The notes under the pieces are model-generated. The model did no database searches and was not told the DNA's origin. It saw only the letters and a list, made by a program, of their open reading frames with translations. From Pseudochryseolinea flava (GTDB taxonomy: Bacteria; Bacteroidota; Bacteroidia; Cytophagales; Cyclobacteriaceae), in the NCBI RefSeq assembly GCF_003286915.1, contig NZ_QMFY01000003.1, positions 248,001-312,000 of the forward strand: a stretch of 64,000 bases of DNA, written 5' to 3'. Below, piece after piece: positions 17,299 through 24,899 of the stretch (positions are counted from its first letter, which is position 1; each line of letters opens with the position of its first letter). A program made the translations under genes and the position numbers.

Positions 17299-18483
17299 AT
17301 GAGTTTGAAACAAACATTTTTAATACTTCTTCTGTCAATTTCAGTATCCCCTATCGTGGGTCAGAATATCGACAGTCTACAGGCTGTGTTGGATACAGCG
17401 AAGAACGATCGAAAAGTAAAAACGCTTAATGAATTATTCAGAGCGCACCTTAAAACAGAACCGGTGAAAGCAGTAGGCTACACGAAAGAAGCTTATACAC
17501 TTGCGAATGAAATCGGTGACAAAAAAGGACAGGCTGCGTCGTTAAACAATTTAGGTATTGCCTACCGCAACCAAGGCGCGCTTGATAAATCGCTGGAGTA
17601 CTATATCAATTCATTAAAGATCTACACCGAACTCGACAACAAAGAAGGTATCGCTACTACCAAGAATAACATTTCAAACATCTACTCGATCAAGAAAGAT
17701 TATTCACAGGCCATGAAATACCTCGAAGAGTCATACAACTTGTTGCTTGAGTTAGATGACAAGAAACGGATCATTGGCTCGATGAATAACCTGGGAAATC
17801 TGTACAGCGAAATACAGTTATATGATAAAGCGATGAAGTTCTTTTCACAAGCTTCCGAACTCAGCGAGAAGCAAGATGTTAAATTCGCTGATCCACTTAC
17901 CAACATCGGTAACATCTACTTCAAACAGAACAACTATGAGCGCGCCGTTGAAAATTATGAGAAAGCGCTTGCCCTTGAGCGCAACAACGACAACAAGCTT
18001 GGTATTTTGAATATACTCACCAACTTAGGCATCACGTATGCTCGTGCAAAACAACCGGCACAAGCGCAGAAATACTTGGATGAAGCTTTAGCGCTGTGCG
18101 GCGACGTGCAGGCCTACTCATTCTTGCCCTCTATCTACAAGGCTATTGGCGAGAATTATGCTACACAAAACAAGTGGAAGGAAGCATATGAGTCGCAGGT
18201 AAGGTACGATGAGGCCAGGGAGAAAATCTACGGAGAAGAAAGCAGCCGGAATATTGCGCAGATGGAAATGATCATGGACTTCCAAGAGAAGGAGAAAGAG
18301 CTTGACATGTACAAACAAAAGTCAGAGATCAGCAGTTTAGAGCTTCGTAACAGCAGGCTTTTTATTGTTTTAATCATCCTGTCAGGCCTAATCGTGCTCG
18401 GTGGATTCAATTTCTACTACATGAACAAACGCCGTGTTTTAAAGAAGAAAGTAGACCAGAAGCCCGGGCTTGGCCGAACATAG
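17299..18483 (+). CDS. TPR-repeat membrane sensor lacking an output domain
   Basis: A 394-residue protein. A signal peptide (ending SPIVGQ) is followed by about six tetratricopeptide repeats (residues ~60-300; for example ASLNNLGIAYRNQGALDKSLEYY, SMNNLGNLYSEIQLYDKAMKFF, LTNIGNIYFKQNNYERAVENYEKAL). A coiled-coil (FQEKEKELDMYKQKSEISSL) then leads into one transmembrane helix (LFIVLIILSGLIVLGGFNFYY) and a short basic tail. This is the sensor half of the TPR histidine kinases and TPR-LytTR/LuxR proteins of Bacteroidota, but it stops 20 residues after the helix. No kinase or DNA-binding remnant follows within 130 bases. Confidence 0.88.
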   Translation: MSLKQTFLILLLSISVSPIVGQNIDSLQAVLDTAKNDRKVKTLNELFRAHLKTEPVKAVGYTKEAYTLANEIGDKKGQAASLNNLGIAYRNQGALDKSLEYYINSLKIYTELDNKEGIATTKNNISNIYSIKKDYSQAMKYLEESYNLLLELDDKKRIIGSMNNLGNLYSEIQLYDKAMKFFSQASELSEKQDVKFADPLTNIGNIYFKQNNYERAVENYEKALALERNNDNKLGILNILTNLGITYARAKQPAQAQKYLDEALALCGDVQAYSFLPSIYKAIGENYATQNKWKEAYESQVRYDEAREKIYGEESSRNIAQMEMIMDFQEKEKELDMYKQKSEISSLELRNSRLFIVLIILSGLIVLGGFNFYYMNKRRVLKKKVDQKPGLGRT

Positions 18484-18610
18484 CATGACCCCGTGTGTGC
18501 GTTGCTATCGTTTGCAATCGGGACATGGTGTATTAACTAATATTTAACAGTAATTCCTTTTAAGGTACATCCCTGAAATATAAATTTGTTCTCGAAAACC
18601 ACTTACAACC

Positions 18611-18745
18611 ATGTTTCAACAGTTTATAGGAGACGGAGCTAACATTTTTATCGCGATTGTCGCTGTGCTGGTAGGTTTTGCCACAGCACTAGGCTACTTA
18701 GATTTCGTGAAAACGAAAAAGCAACAGGAAAAGAAGGATCACTAA
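18611..18745 (+). CDS. Small single-helix membrane protein
   Basis: A 44-residue reading frame (MFQQFIGDGANIFIAIVAVL...KKQQEKKDH). One hydrophobic helix (residues ~11-30) is followed by a lysine-rich tail, so the C-terminus is probably cytoplasmic. It has an A-rich leader (CACTTACAACC before the ATG) and a strong terminator 23 bases after the stop, which supports a real transcript. I do not recognise a family. Confidence 0.6.
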   Translation: MFQQFIGDGANIFIAIVAVLVGFATALGYLDFVKTKKQQEKKDH

Positions 18746-18768
18746 TCATGATCTTTAGCAATACAACG

Positions 18769-18801
18769 AAAAAGCCCTGATGCATTCCATCGGGGCTTTT
18801 T
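18769..18801. terminator. Bidirectional Rho-independent terminator
   Basis: The 14-bp stem AAAAAGCCCTGATG / CATCGGGGCTTTTT (one G-T pair) has A and T runs on either side. It serves the small membrane protein on the plus strand and the thioredoxin-like gene on the minus strand. Confidence 0.88.
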
Positions 18802-18829
18802 GTTTATCAGCTCAATATCAATCGCACCC

Positions 18830-19369
18830 TTAGTACGGTGATTTATAGTCTTTTTTCCAATCCTCGAGTGAAGCTGATTTGTAGTGACCGCCGCTAACGT
18901 ATTGGGCGATCATGTGAAATTCGGGCGCTTGGCGATACCCTGGCACCGGCGATATCATTCCGAAATTTTCATCTAAGAATACAACCGTCGGATAGCTAAG
19001 CTTGTTGTTTAACAACGCTGCCGCCAATTGATGATAACCACTCCTACCGCTTTCAACAAATTTGAACGTCTGGCCATTAAATACAACATCTTCACGTTGC
19101 TCAGCGTCGAACTTTACAGCATAAAACTTCTCGTTAAGCAAATCGGCCACTTTCGGATCGCTGAAAGTATTTTTGTCCATTACTTTACACCATCCGCACC
19201 AGTCGGTATAAACGTCAATGAAAATTGGTCTTTTGGAGGTCTTGGATTTTTCCACCGCCTCGCTGAAGGTTAACCACACAACTTTAGCGCTAGGCGCAGG
19301 TGCTTTATCCTGCGCATAAGACAAGTTGCCAAATCCCAACCCCACGATCATTGCAATTATTAATCTCAT
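18830..19369 (-). CDS. Exported thioredoxin-like protein (CGWC)
   Basis: The start is placed at the ATG at 19369, giving a signal peptide MRLIIAMIVGLGFGNLSYAQ; the in-frame ATG at 19402 would precede it. The thioredoxin fold (RPIFIDVYTDWCGWCKVMD, redox cysteines C58 and C61) continues with FYAVKFDAEQ and cis-Pro segment LSYPTVVFLDENF. The WCGWC type with a long insertion resembles the periplasmic Thioredoxin_7/DUF255-like reductases used to reduce protein disulfides. It is a single gene ending at the shared terminator. Confidence 0.88.
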   Translation of the reverse strand: MRLIIAMIVGLGFGNLSYAQDKAPAPSAKVVWLTFSEAVEKSKTSKRPIFIDVYTDWCGWCKVMDKNTFSDPKVADLLNEKFYAVKFDAEQREDVVFNGQTFKFVESGRSGYHQLAAALLNNKLSYPTVVFLDENFGMISPVPGYRQAPEFHMIAQYVSGGHYKSASLEDWKKDYKSPY

Positions 19370-19574
19370 CGGTTTGTAATTAAAGAATTGAACTACCAAC
19401 AAATCTACTCAATAAAGAAGTTCAATATTGATCATTTCCATGAACGCATGGTAACCTGGTGTACACTGCGTTAAATGATCGTTCAAAAGTGAACATCCTT
19501 TATTTGAAAAGTCATCAAAAAAGACGGATTAAGGCCCAATTCTAGCCTGGCACACCATTGGCTAAAGACCAAGC

Positions 19575-19760
19575 ATGAAAAAGCAGATTGATTTAAAAGC
19601 CCTGACCCTAATCTTTGGAATCATCATCGCGCTGATAGTCTTCTTTACGGTTTGGTTTATTAACCCGGAAAATTCTCAGGCAATAGATCTAACCCTTGAC
19701 GCCCCAAAGCCTTTCGATTTGAAGCAATTTGCTTCACTCGTTATCCAATCACTTTTTTAG
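19575..19760 (+). CDS. Small hypothetical membrane protein
   Basis: A 61-residue frame (MKKQIDLKALTLIFGIIIAL...) with a basic N-terminus, one hydrophobic helix (residues ~10-29) and a short extracytoplasmic tail. Its end overlaps the convergent outer-membrane protein gene by four bases. There is no family recognition. The support is composition only, so it is moderately uncertain. Confidence 0.45.
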   Translation: MKKQIDLKALTLIFGIIIALIVFFTVWFINPENSQAIDLTLDAPKPFDLKQFASLVIQSLF

Positions 19761-20323
19761 CGTCTCGGGGCCTCTTTTAGATTAAAGTAGTCGCGATTAA
19801 GATTGATTGTCATCGAGAAGCGGTTTCGCGAAATGGTAGAAATACGCTCATCGGAAATAGGTATCTCGTACCCGTAAAAAATATTCGCAAAACCGAGTAT
19901 TGATAAACCAATCTTCGGCGTGAAAGCCCAAGCCTTTCGGTCATCTCCAGCTTCATTGTAGTTGTTGTCGATAAAATAGGTTACATCGCCACCGATACCC
20001 AAAAAACCGGCTGTAAATTCATAACCGGCCTTAGGTCCAAGCAACAAATTCTTGTCGTCGATAAACACGTCGACAGAAAAGTAGCCCCCACGAGATGCCA
20101 GACTTAGCGGATGTTTATAAATCGATTGGTAAATAAGACCTACCTCTACAAAAGCGCGATCCTGGATGCCTGCGCCAAACTTAGGAACGGTTCTTGAACG
20201 CGTCCAAAATTTCTCAAATGGCTGGGTACGTCGGGTGGAATCGATCGTTTGCCCATCCACCGTATGGGATAAAATGCCTACTACCAGCATCATCACTCCC
20301 TGTAAAATTCTACCGGTACGCAT
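19757..20323 (-). CDS. Hypothetical outer-membrane beta-barrel-type protein
   Basis: A 188-residue protein with a signal peptide (MRTGRILQGVMMLVVGILSHTVDGQ). The remainder alternates hydrophobic and polar residues with aromatic strand ends (AFVEVGLIYQSIYKHPL, LLLGPKAGYEFTAGFLGIGGDVTYFID, AWAFTPKIGLSILGFANIFYGYEIP), as in small barrels of 8 strands. It begins 14 bases inside the end of the upstream cysteine-cluster gene, so the two form one transcription unit. The function is unknown. Confidence 0.75.
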   Translation of the reverse strand: MRTGRILQGVMMLVVGILSHTVDGQTIDSTRRTQPFEKFWTRSRTVPKFGAGIQDRAFVEVGLIYQSIYKHPLSLASRGGYFSVDVFIDDKNLLLGPKAGYEFTAGFLGIGGDVTYFIDNNYNEAGDDRKAWAFTPKIGLSILGFANIFYGYEIPISDERISTISRNRFSMTINLNRDYFNLKEAPRR

Positions 20324-20882
20324 AATAGTGCAAGATAACCTCTATGGCTCTTTTTATTGCCTTATTGATTGGGAAAAATTCGCGTGCCATGTCAGGATCG
20401 ATCGCATGTAACTGCATATAATACTCGCTCATAATCGGCACTTCTCCCTTTTGCGATGCGATCTTCTCCACAGCAACTTCAAACGCGGCTTGTTGTTCTG
20501 TTTTGATGACCTGGCAAGTCACTAATTCGCGACTACCATACTTATTAGTTCTAGCCGAGTATCCAAACAATCGACAAATCAATCCGCGATGTTTATACTC
20601 AGAGCACAGCCCTACGCCATTGATCGTGGGATCTAAGATCAGACACAAAGGTGATGTCGATTCCCGAAGGTTCTCATACCACGCATCAGCCTTGCCTTCG
20701 CGAAAAAGGTGATGTGCAAAGGGTAGAAACTCAAGTGCCGACGCCTCTATATCGGGTTTAAAACAGCACTTGCCGCACCCATTTTTACAGTGAAGTGTTG
20801 ACCATTGTTGAAAACTTGCAATCTCACGGTCTAACTTCTCCATCACCTGCTCGACGGCATATACCTTATCTTCAATAGTCAT
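20310..20882 (-). CDS. YkgJ-family cysteine cluster protein
   Basis: A 190-residue protein. The N-terminal cluster CKNGCGKCC (C32, C36, C39, C40) and the later cysteines in PLCLILDP, GLCSEYKHRGLICRLFG and TCQVI form the zinc or iron-sulfur binding set of the YkgJ/UPF0153 family. The biochemical role is not established. It is upstream of and overlapping the outer-membrane protein gene. Confidence 0.87.
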   Translation of the reverse strand: MTIEDKVYAVEQVMEKLDREIASFQQWSTLHCKNGCGKCCFKPDIEASALEFLPFAHHLFREGKADAWYENLRESTSPLCLILDPTINGVGLCSEYKHRGLICRLFGYSARTNKYGSRELVTCQVIKTEQQAAFEVAVEKIASQKGEVPIMSEYYMQLHAIDPDMAREFFPINKAIKRAIEVILHYYAYR

Positions 20883-20973
20883 GCCGTAAAGTTACGAAAC
20901 GTTCAAGGTTTAAAATGGAAAGTTTAAGGTTTTAGCTAGCGCCCGCGCATCGACTCAGAAATGACTCGCTAAG

Positions 20974-21441
20974 CTATTGTCCTGCCGCAATAAACTTGTC
21001 TAACGAGCCCTTAGCGGTTGCACGGACCTTGCCTTGGACAATATCACTCCATCCCAACAACAATCCTGACGTACCCAGCGCTTGTCGCGACCAGCGCCAT
21101 AGATCGAATTGATCTTCATGCCGGATGATCAGACCGTGTTCGAATTGGAATTTGGCGTGGATGATATTGTGGACTTTCCGACCGGTTTTTGAAAATGTGT
21201 ACCAGGCATCCCAGCGACAGCTACCCGATGCGTTGTTGGAGTGGACATTGGAGCACTCCACACGCAAATCTTTCGAAGCGGTGAGCAGCATTTGCCACAT
21301 CGCCTTTACTTTTTGCGCATTCAGTTCCTGAAATACCGGATCAAAAAATGTTGCTTTCGGATGATAGGCCTGTTGCATAAACGCATAATCGCGTTGATTG
21401 CAAGCACTATAAAAATCTTTGATGAGCTGATCGTGTGTCAT
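20974..21441 (-). CDS. NTF2-like SnoaL-type protein
   Basis: A 155-residue cytoplasmic protein with the family pattern: LIKDFYSACNQRDYAFMQQAYHPKATFFDPVF (helix plus first strand), AKAMWQMLLTAS-like helix, then antiparallel strands (CRWDAWYTFSKTGRKVHNIIHAKFQFEHGLIIRHEDQFDLWRW). The ending WRWSRQALGTSGLLLGWS is typical of the nuclear transport factor 2 family in Bacteroidota. The ligand is unknown. An 11-bp inverted repeat lies directly upstream of the start. Confidence 0.85.
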   Translation of the reverse strand: MTHDQLIKDFYSACNQRDYAFMQQAYHPKATFFDPVFQELNAQKVKAMWQMLLTASKDLRVECSNVHSNNASGSCRWDAWYTFSKTGRKVHNIIHAKFQFEHGLIIRHEDQFDLWRWSRQALGTSGLLLGWSDIVQGKVRATAKGSLDKFIAAGQ

Positions 21442-21452
21442 TTGGGAATTCG

Positions 21453-21501
21453 TTAGTTCATCGCCGTATCAACATCATCGTCGATATCATCGATGAACTA
21501 A
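21453..21501. promoter_or_regulatory. Inverted repeat upstream of the SnoaL-type gene
   Basis: TTAGTTCATCG (21453-21463) and CGATGAACTAA (21491-21501) are perfect 11-bp arms separated by 27 bases, 12 bases before the start codon at 21441. It may be an operator or a leader hairpin. Confidence 0.45.
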
Positions 21502-21554
21502 TTTACCGAATTAAACCCAATCGTAAACATACATCATAACAATAGCGAGAGATG

Positions 21555-21656
21555 CTAAGCGAAAGTCACGATCATTGCGGCGATCCCGATGAGGATCCCC
21601 ACAATGACTACCAAATATTTGATGAGCGTTGATGCGTTGTATTTCAAATTAAACAT
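21555..21656 (-). CDS. 33-residue single-helix peptide
   Basis: The frame MFNLKYNASTLIKYLVVIVG...AMIVTFA has one hydrophobic helix filling its C-terminal two thirds. The ATG lies inside the last codons of the preceding membrane protein gene (8-base overlap), the arrangement of a translationally coupled gene. There is no family recognition, and its small size leaves doubt. Confidence 0.42.
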   Translation of the reverse strand: MFNLKYNASTLIKYLVVIVGILIGIAAMIVTFA

Positions 21657-22065
21657 GATTTCTAGTTTTCATATAACATGACTTCGACCTGAGTTCGAAC
21701 AGTACTCCCATCACAATGCAGAGTATCGGAATTTGCAAATGTGAAACGCCAACAGATTCAAAATAGCTGCGCATAGACATTCCAGACAAAGGGGCAAAAA
21801 TCGCGATGTCAAGAAACCAATTGATCAAAAGCCAAACAACCGCTGTGGCAACGCCGTGAATAAAATAGTCGCGTACCACCTGTTTGAAATATTGGTGAAG
21901 CATAAAGCATCCTGCTAAAGTTGATATCGCGATTACCACCGACTTGAGCATTGTCTTTGTGATGGTGAATTTACCTTCACCATCAATGAACCCGAGCGAT
22001 ACCACAAATGGCACAAGCCAGATCACGGCGCCCATCCATGCAATACGAAATATCTTTTTAAGCAT
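21649..22065 (-). CDS. Conserved four-helix membrane protein
   Basis: The ATG at 22065 (MLKKIFRIAWMGAVIWLVPF) is preferred because it opens at the first helix and does not overlap the upstream gene; an ATG at 22116 would add a polar, non-membrane extension. About four helices are visible: GAVIWLVPFVVSLGF, VVIAISTLAGCFMLH, VATAVVWLLINWFLDIAIFAPL and IPILCIVMGVLFEL. The pattern W.VPF..S plus NW.LDI...P is one I associate with a widespread unnamed membrane family. It follows the GyrI-like gene after 20 bases. Confidence 0.72.
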   Translation of the reverse strand: MLKKIFRIAWMGAVIWLVPFVVSLGFIDGEGKFTITKTMLKSVVIAISTLAGCFMLHQYFKQVVRDYFIHGVATAVVWLLINWFLDIAIFAPLSGMSMRSYFESVGVSHLQIPILCIVMGVLFELRSKSCYMKTRNHV

Positions 22066-22085
22066 ACGCGAGTTATGGTTAGGTA

Positions 22086-22538
22086 CTACTGCACGCCGAT
22101 TTGCACTTCGGTCCAATTTGCCTCTGGGTGCTGGAAATCGGTATTGATGTAGAGCTCACGATTTGCAGCTAACGGACTCAATCCGTTTGTCGAAATGAAC
22201 GACAATAACGCGGCATAGGCATTGGGCAGTGACAGCCAATCTCCCGGATGAACGAGGGAGGCACATTTAAAAGGCTCCGTTCGTTTAAAATGAAATGGAC
22301 CGTCATATTCTTGCGCGATTTTGTCGACGGGCAGTGCGATTTCAAGTGTAAAGGGCTTCGAAAAATCACCCGTAAACCCGAAGTAGTGCCAATGCACCGG
22401 GCCACATACCCATAGATCAAGCTTCACGGCTTCGCGATAAAGGTCTTTCGCAACCGTAAGAAAGTTTGCAAGCTCCGTTACTTTTGCTTCGGTGCGGAAG
22501 AAGAGAAAATTGATCGGTTTAATTTCTTTGATTTCCAT
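22086..22538 (-). CDS. GyrI-like/effector-binding domain protein
   Basis: A 150-residue single-domain protein resembling the C-terminal ligand-binding domain of AraC/MerR-type multidrug regulators: EIKPINFLFFRTEAKVTELANFL, VWHYFGF-like GPVHWHYFGFTGD, FTLEIALPVDKIAQEYDG, FKCASLVHPGDWLSLPNAY and a final strand LYINTDFQHPEANWTEVQIGV. Stand-alone members bind or hydrolyse small hydrophobic compounds. It is part of a minus-strand group with the SRPBCC, DoxX and OYE genes. Confidence 0.8.
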   Translation of the reverse strand: MEIKEIKPINFLFFRTEAKVTELANFLTVAKDLYREAVKLDLWVCGPVHWHYFGFTGDFSKPFTLEIALPVDKIAQEYDGPFHFKRTEPFKCASLVHPGDWLSLPNAYAALLSFISTNGLSPLAANRELYINTDFQHPEANWTEVQIGVQ

Positions 22539-22600
22539 AGTGTTTTTTTTGTAAAGGTGATTGTGACGAATGACAGCAGTATGTCAGTAGAAATTTGAGA

Positions 22601-23035
22601 CTATGAATTTTCCAGAATATTTTTTAGCCGTGATAGATTCTCATAACCTTCTCGCATAGCGTGTTTTAACACTGCAGGCTTTAAGGAACGTACACTCCCC
22701 TTCAAATCGAAGTCTATGGTAAGCTTGAGTAAGGTCTTTTCACCACGAGGCTCGAACTCCAACGCCAGTTCTTGTCGAAGACGGTCGTGTAGAATAATCC
22801 AGGAACGCTTTTGAAACCGTTGATAGGATGTCATCTGCATCAATGCTGGAACTTGCTTGCCGAGGATGCTTCGGGTTTGGAGAAACGCGGAACCTACCTC
22901 ATGCCTGTTCTCTCCGATCCAAGTGGCGTCGACAACCTGACGCTGCCACGCGTGATTGTTTGAAAGATCGGATACATAGTTAAAGAGAGCTTCCACTGGC
23001 CACTCTATTTCAATCTGCTGCTGGATCGAGGTCAT
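22601..23035 (-). CDS. SRPBCC (START-like) family protein
   Basis: A 144-residue protein with the helix-grip pattern of polyketide cyclase/dehydrase-like proteins: the opening strand QQQIEIEWPVEALFNYVSDLSNNHAWQ, a central set of strands (GSAFLQTRSILGKQVPALMQMTSYQ) and a long C-terminal helix (LKPAVLKHAMREGYENLSRLKNIL). It probably binds a hydrophobic ligand in the cytoplasm. There is a gap of 62 bases to the GyrI-like gene. Confidence 0.85.
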   Translation of the reverse strand: MTSIQQQIEIEWPVEALFNYVSDLSNNHAWQRQVVDATWIGENRHEVGSAFLQTRSILGKQVPALMQMTSYQRFQKRSWIILHDRLRQELALEFEPRGEKTLLKLTIDFDLKGSVRSLKPAVLKHAMREGYENLSRLKNILENS

Positions 23036-23110
23036 ATCTTTTTCTTTTAAAGGTCACGGGGTGATATGACAACCTTATGTCAGTAGTGACAAAAAAAATA
23101 AGTGATACCT

Positions 23111-23142
23111 AAAAAAATATAGCCAGTGGAATCTCCACTGGC
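23111..23142 (-). terminator. Rho-independent terminator of nemA-doxX
   Basis: On the minus strand a perfect 9-bp stem (GCCAGTGGA / TCCACTGGC) with a 3-base loop is followed by TATATTTTTTT, 27 bases past the doxX stop. Confidence 0.85.
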
Positions 23143-23168
23143 CGATCTATACGCTGATTGAAATTAGT

Positions 23169-23579
23169 TTACGCAGCAACGGATGACTTTGCGCGGAACA
23201 AAGGGCTAAAGCTATCGCGATATGCCCATACCAAATACAGGTTCAGAAGCAGCATCAATACCGATAGCGCCATTGCACCGGGCTCAAGAAATGCGTGAAA
23301 GAGAAAAATATTCAATGTGATTGGAAAAAGTGCCGCAACGGAAAGCGGAACAAACAATCGGATTATTAAAAACAACCCAAGAATAACTTCAGCTCCTTTC
23401 AGAAACGGGAAGAAATATCCCGAGCCAAAAAGACCTCCGACAAAATTGCTCGCGGCTTCACTTTGCTTAGCATCCATCGGTATAAAGTGTAAGAAAAAAT
23501 TAAGTCCGAAAACAAAATAGATAAGTCCGAGTAAAACCCTAGCGATAAGCGCTGCTACAGATTTCGTTGTTGTGGCCAT
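23169..23579 (-). CDS. DoxX-family membrane protein
   Basis: A 136-residue protein with four hydrophobic segments: ALIARVLLGLIYFVFGLNFFLHF, FFPFLKGAEVILGLFLIIR, VPLSVAALFPITLNIFLFHAF and LSVLMLLLNLYLVWAY. The R-x-L-LGL-x-FxxxGxxxF opening and the central Lys-Gly-x-Glu (KGAEVILG) are DoxX hallmarks. DoxX-like proteins are linked to redox and thiol-stress tolerance in some bacteria. It begins 40 bases after nemA, so the two are probably co-transcribed and share an electrophile or oxidant-related role. Confidence 0.9.
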   Translation of the reverse strand: MATTTKSVAALIARVLLGLIYFVFGLNFFLHFIPMDAKQSEAASNFVGGLFGSGYFFPFLKGAEVILGLFLIIRLFVPLSVAALFPITLNIFLFHAFLEPGAMALSVLMLLLNLYLVWAYRDSFSPLFRAKSSVAA

Positions 23580-23619
23580 ACAGTAATAATTTAGTTTTAA
23601 GGTTTATGTGTTTAAAGCG

Positions 23620-24723
23620 TTAGATAGTGACAGCAGCTTCTTCAAATACAGGGTAGTCGGTGTAGCCTTTTGCTCCCGATGTATAAAAAGTGCTCGCGTC
23701 TAAAATGAGATTCAGCGGTTTACCGTTTCGTAAACGGTCGACGAGATCAGGATTGTTAATAAAGGTTTTTCCGAACGCTACTAAGTCGGCGTGCCCCGAT
23801 GTAACATCAGCCTCTGCACGGTGCACATCGTATCCTCCAGCCTGGATAATCACATTGCTAAATTCGCGACGGATTGCCGCTTTCACTTGTGATGGTACCG
23901 CTGGCGCACCACTCGCACTATGGTCAGCGATATGGATGTAAAGTAAACCTACCTCGTTTAGCGCAGCGGCAAGTTTCGTGTACGTCTCATCGATCTCGTC
24001 GTAAGCGTGCATATCACTTGCTACACCATAAGGCGACAAGCGAATTCCTGTTTTTTCTTTTCCGATGGCATCCGCCACAACCGAGGCTACTTCGAGAACA
24101 AATCGAATCCTATTTTCGACCGATCCGCCATAGTCATCGCTACGCTGGTTGGTATGTGGTGATAAAAATTGTTCAAGCAAGTATCCATTGGCGCCATGAA
24201 GTTCTACGCCGTCGAAGCCTGCAGCAATGGCGTTCTTTGCCGCTTGCACATATTCTTCTTTCGTATTCTGTATTCCCTCAATGGTAAGTTCGCGGGGAAC
24301 GCCGTAAGCTTTTTTACCTTCTTGATCTGTAGAGAGAAAACCCTTTGCTTGAACAACAGAAGGCGCTACGAGATGTGCTCCTTTTGGAAGATTAAGTTGA
24401 TGCCCAATGCGGCCACTATGCATGAGTTGCACAAAGATTTTTCCACCTTTTGCATGAACAGCTTGCGTTACAAGTTTCCACCCGTCGATCTGTGCTTGGG
24501 TGAATATCCCGGGCATTCTCGGATAACCGAGGCCATTGGGTGATGGTGAAGTTCCTTCACTGATGATCAGACCGGCTTCGGCGCGTTGCGCGTAATAACT
24601 CGCCATCAATAGATTGGGTTTATTTTCAATAGCTCTACTGCGCGTGAGGGGTGCCATTACGATTCTGTTGGAAAAAATATGTGAACCGGTATGGAGGGAA
24701 GAAAAAAGGGCTTTGGCTGTCAT
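23620..24723 (-). CDS. nemA: Old-yellow-enzyme-family alkene (N-ethylmaleimide-type) reductase
   Basis: A 367-residue FMN-dependent TIM-barrel enzyme that reduces activated C=C bonds, nitro compounds and electrophiles with NAD(P)H. Visible motifs are SNRIVMAPLTRSRAIENKPNLL (FMN-binding opening), GLIISEGTSPSPNGLGYPRMPGI, VQLMHSGRIGH, FDGVELHGANGYLLEQFLSP-type substrate/FMN segment, TNQRSDDYGGSVENRIRF and GIRLSPYG. The length and motifs match NemA. An ArsR-type gene lies directly upstream on the same strand, and two copies of an A/T-rich site flank its promoter region. Confidence 0.93.
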   Translation of the reverse strand: MTAKALFSSLHTGSHIFSNRIVMAPLTRSRAIENKPNLLMASYYAQRAEAGLIISEGTSPSPNGLGYPRMPGIFTQAQIDGWKLVTQAVHAKGGKIFVQLMHSGRIGHQLNLPKGAHLVAPSVVQAKGFLSTDQEGKKAYGVPRELTIEGIQNTKEEYVQAAKNAIAAGFDGVELHGANGYLLEQFLSPHTNQRSDDYGGSVENRIRFVLEVASVVADAIGKEKTGIRLSPYGVASDMHAYDEIDETYTKLAAALNEVGLLYIHIADHSASGAPAVPSQVKAAIRREFSNVIIQAGGYDVHRAEADVTSGHADLVAFGKTFINNPDLVDRLRNGKPLNLILDASTFYTSGAKGYTDYPVFEEAAVTI

Positions 24724-24743
24724 AACGTAAGAATTGAATTAGT

Positions 24744-24770
24744 TATATATTTAAATATTTCAATATGTTT
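24744..24770. promoter_or_regulatory. Candidate ArsR operator, nemA-proximal copy
   Basis: This 27-bp A/T-rich site contains the palindrome ATATTTAAATAT and matches the copy at 24838-24864 at 24 of 27 positions. It lies 21 bases upstream of the nemA start codon. Confidence 0.5.
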
Positions 24771-24837
24771 ATCTTAAAAAAAACCGAGATACACCCGGCT
24801 GTTGTTATTAACGGCATCTGCCTTCAATTTGTTCATT

Positions 24838-24864
24838 TATATATTTAAATTCTTCAATATATTT
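24838..24864. promoter_or_regulatory. Candidate ArsR operator, distal copy
   Basis: This is the second copy of the 27-bp site, 94 bases (about nine helical turns) from the first, between the arsR stop and nemA. The spacing would suit cooperative binding on one face of the DNA. Confidence 0.45.
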
Positions 24865-24872
24865 TTCAAAAT

Positions 24873-24898
24873 AAAAACCGGCATGTAAACCGGCTTTT
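24873..24898 (-). terminator. Probable terminator of the arsR gene
   Basis: Directly after the arsR stop on the minus strand, AAAGCCGG and CCGGTTTTTA form a short stem around an 8-base loop, ending in a T-rich run. The stem has one bulge, so it is weaker than the others in this window. Confidence 0.4.
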
Positions 24899-24899
24899 C

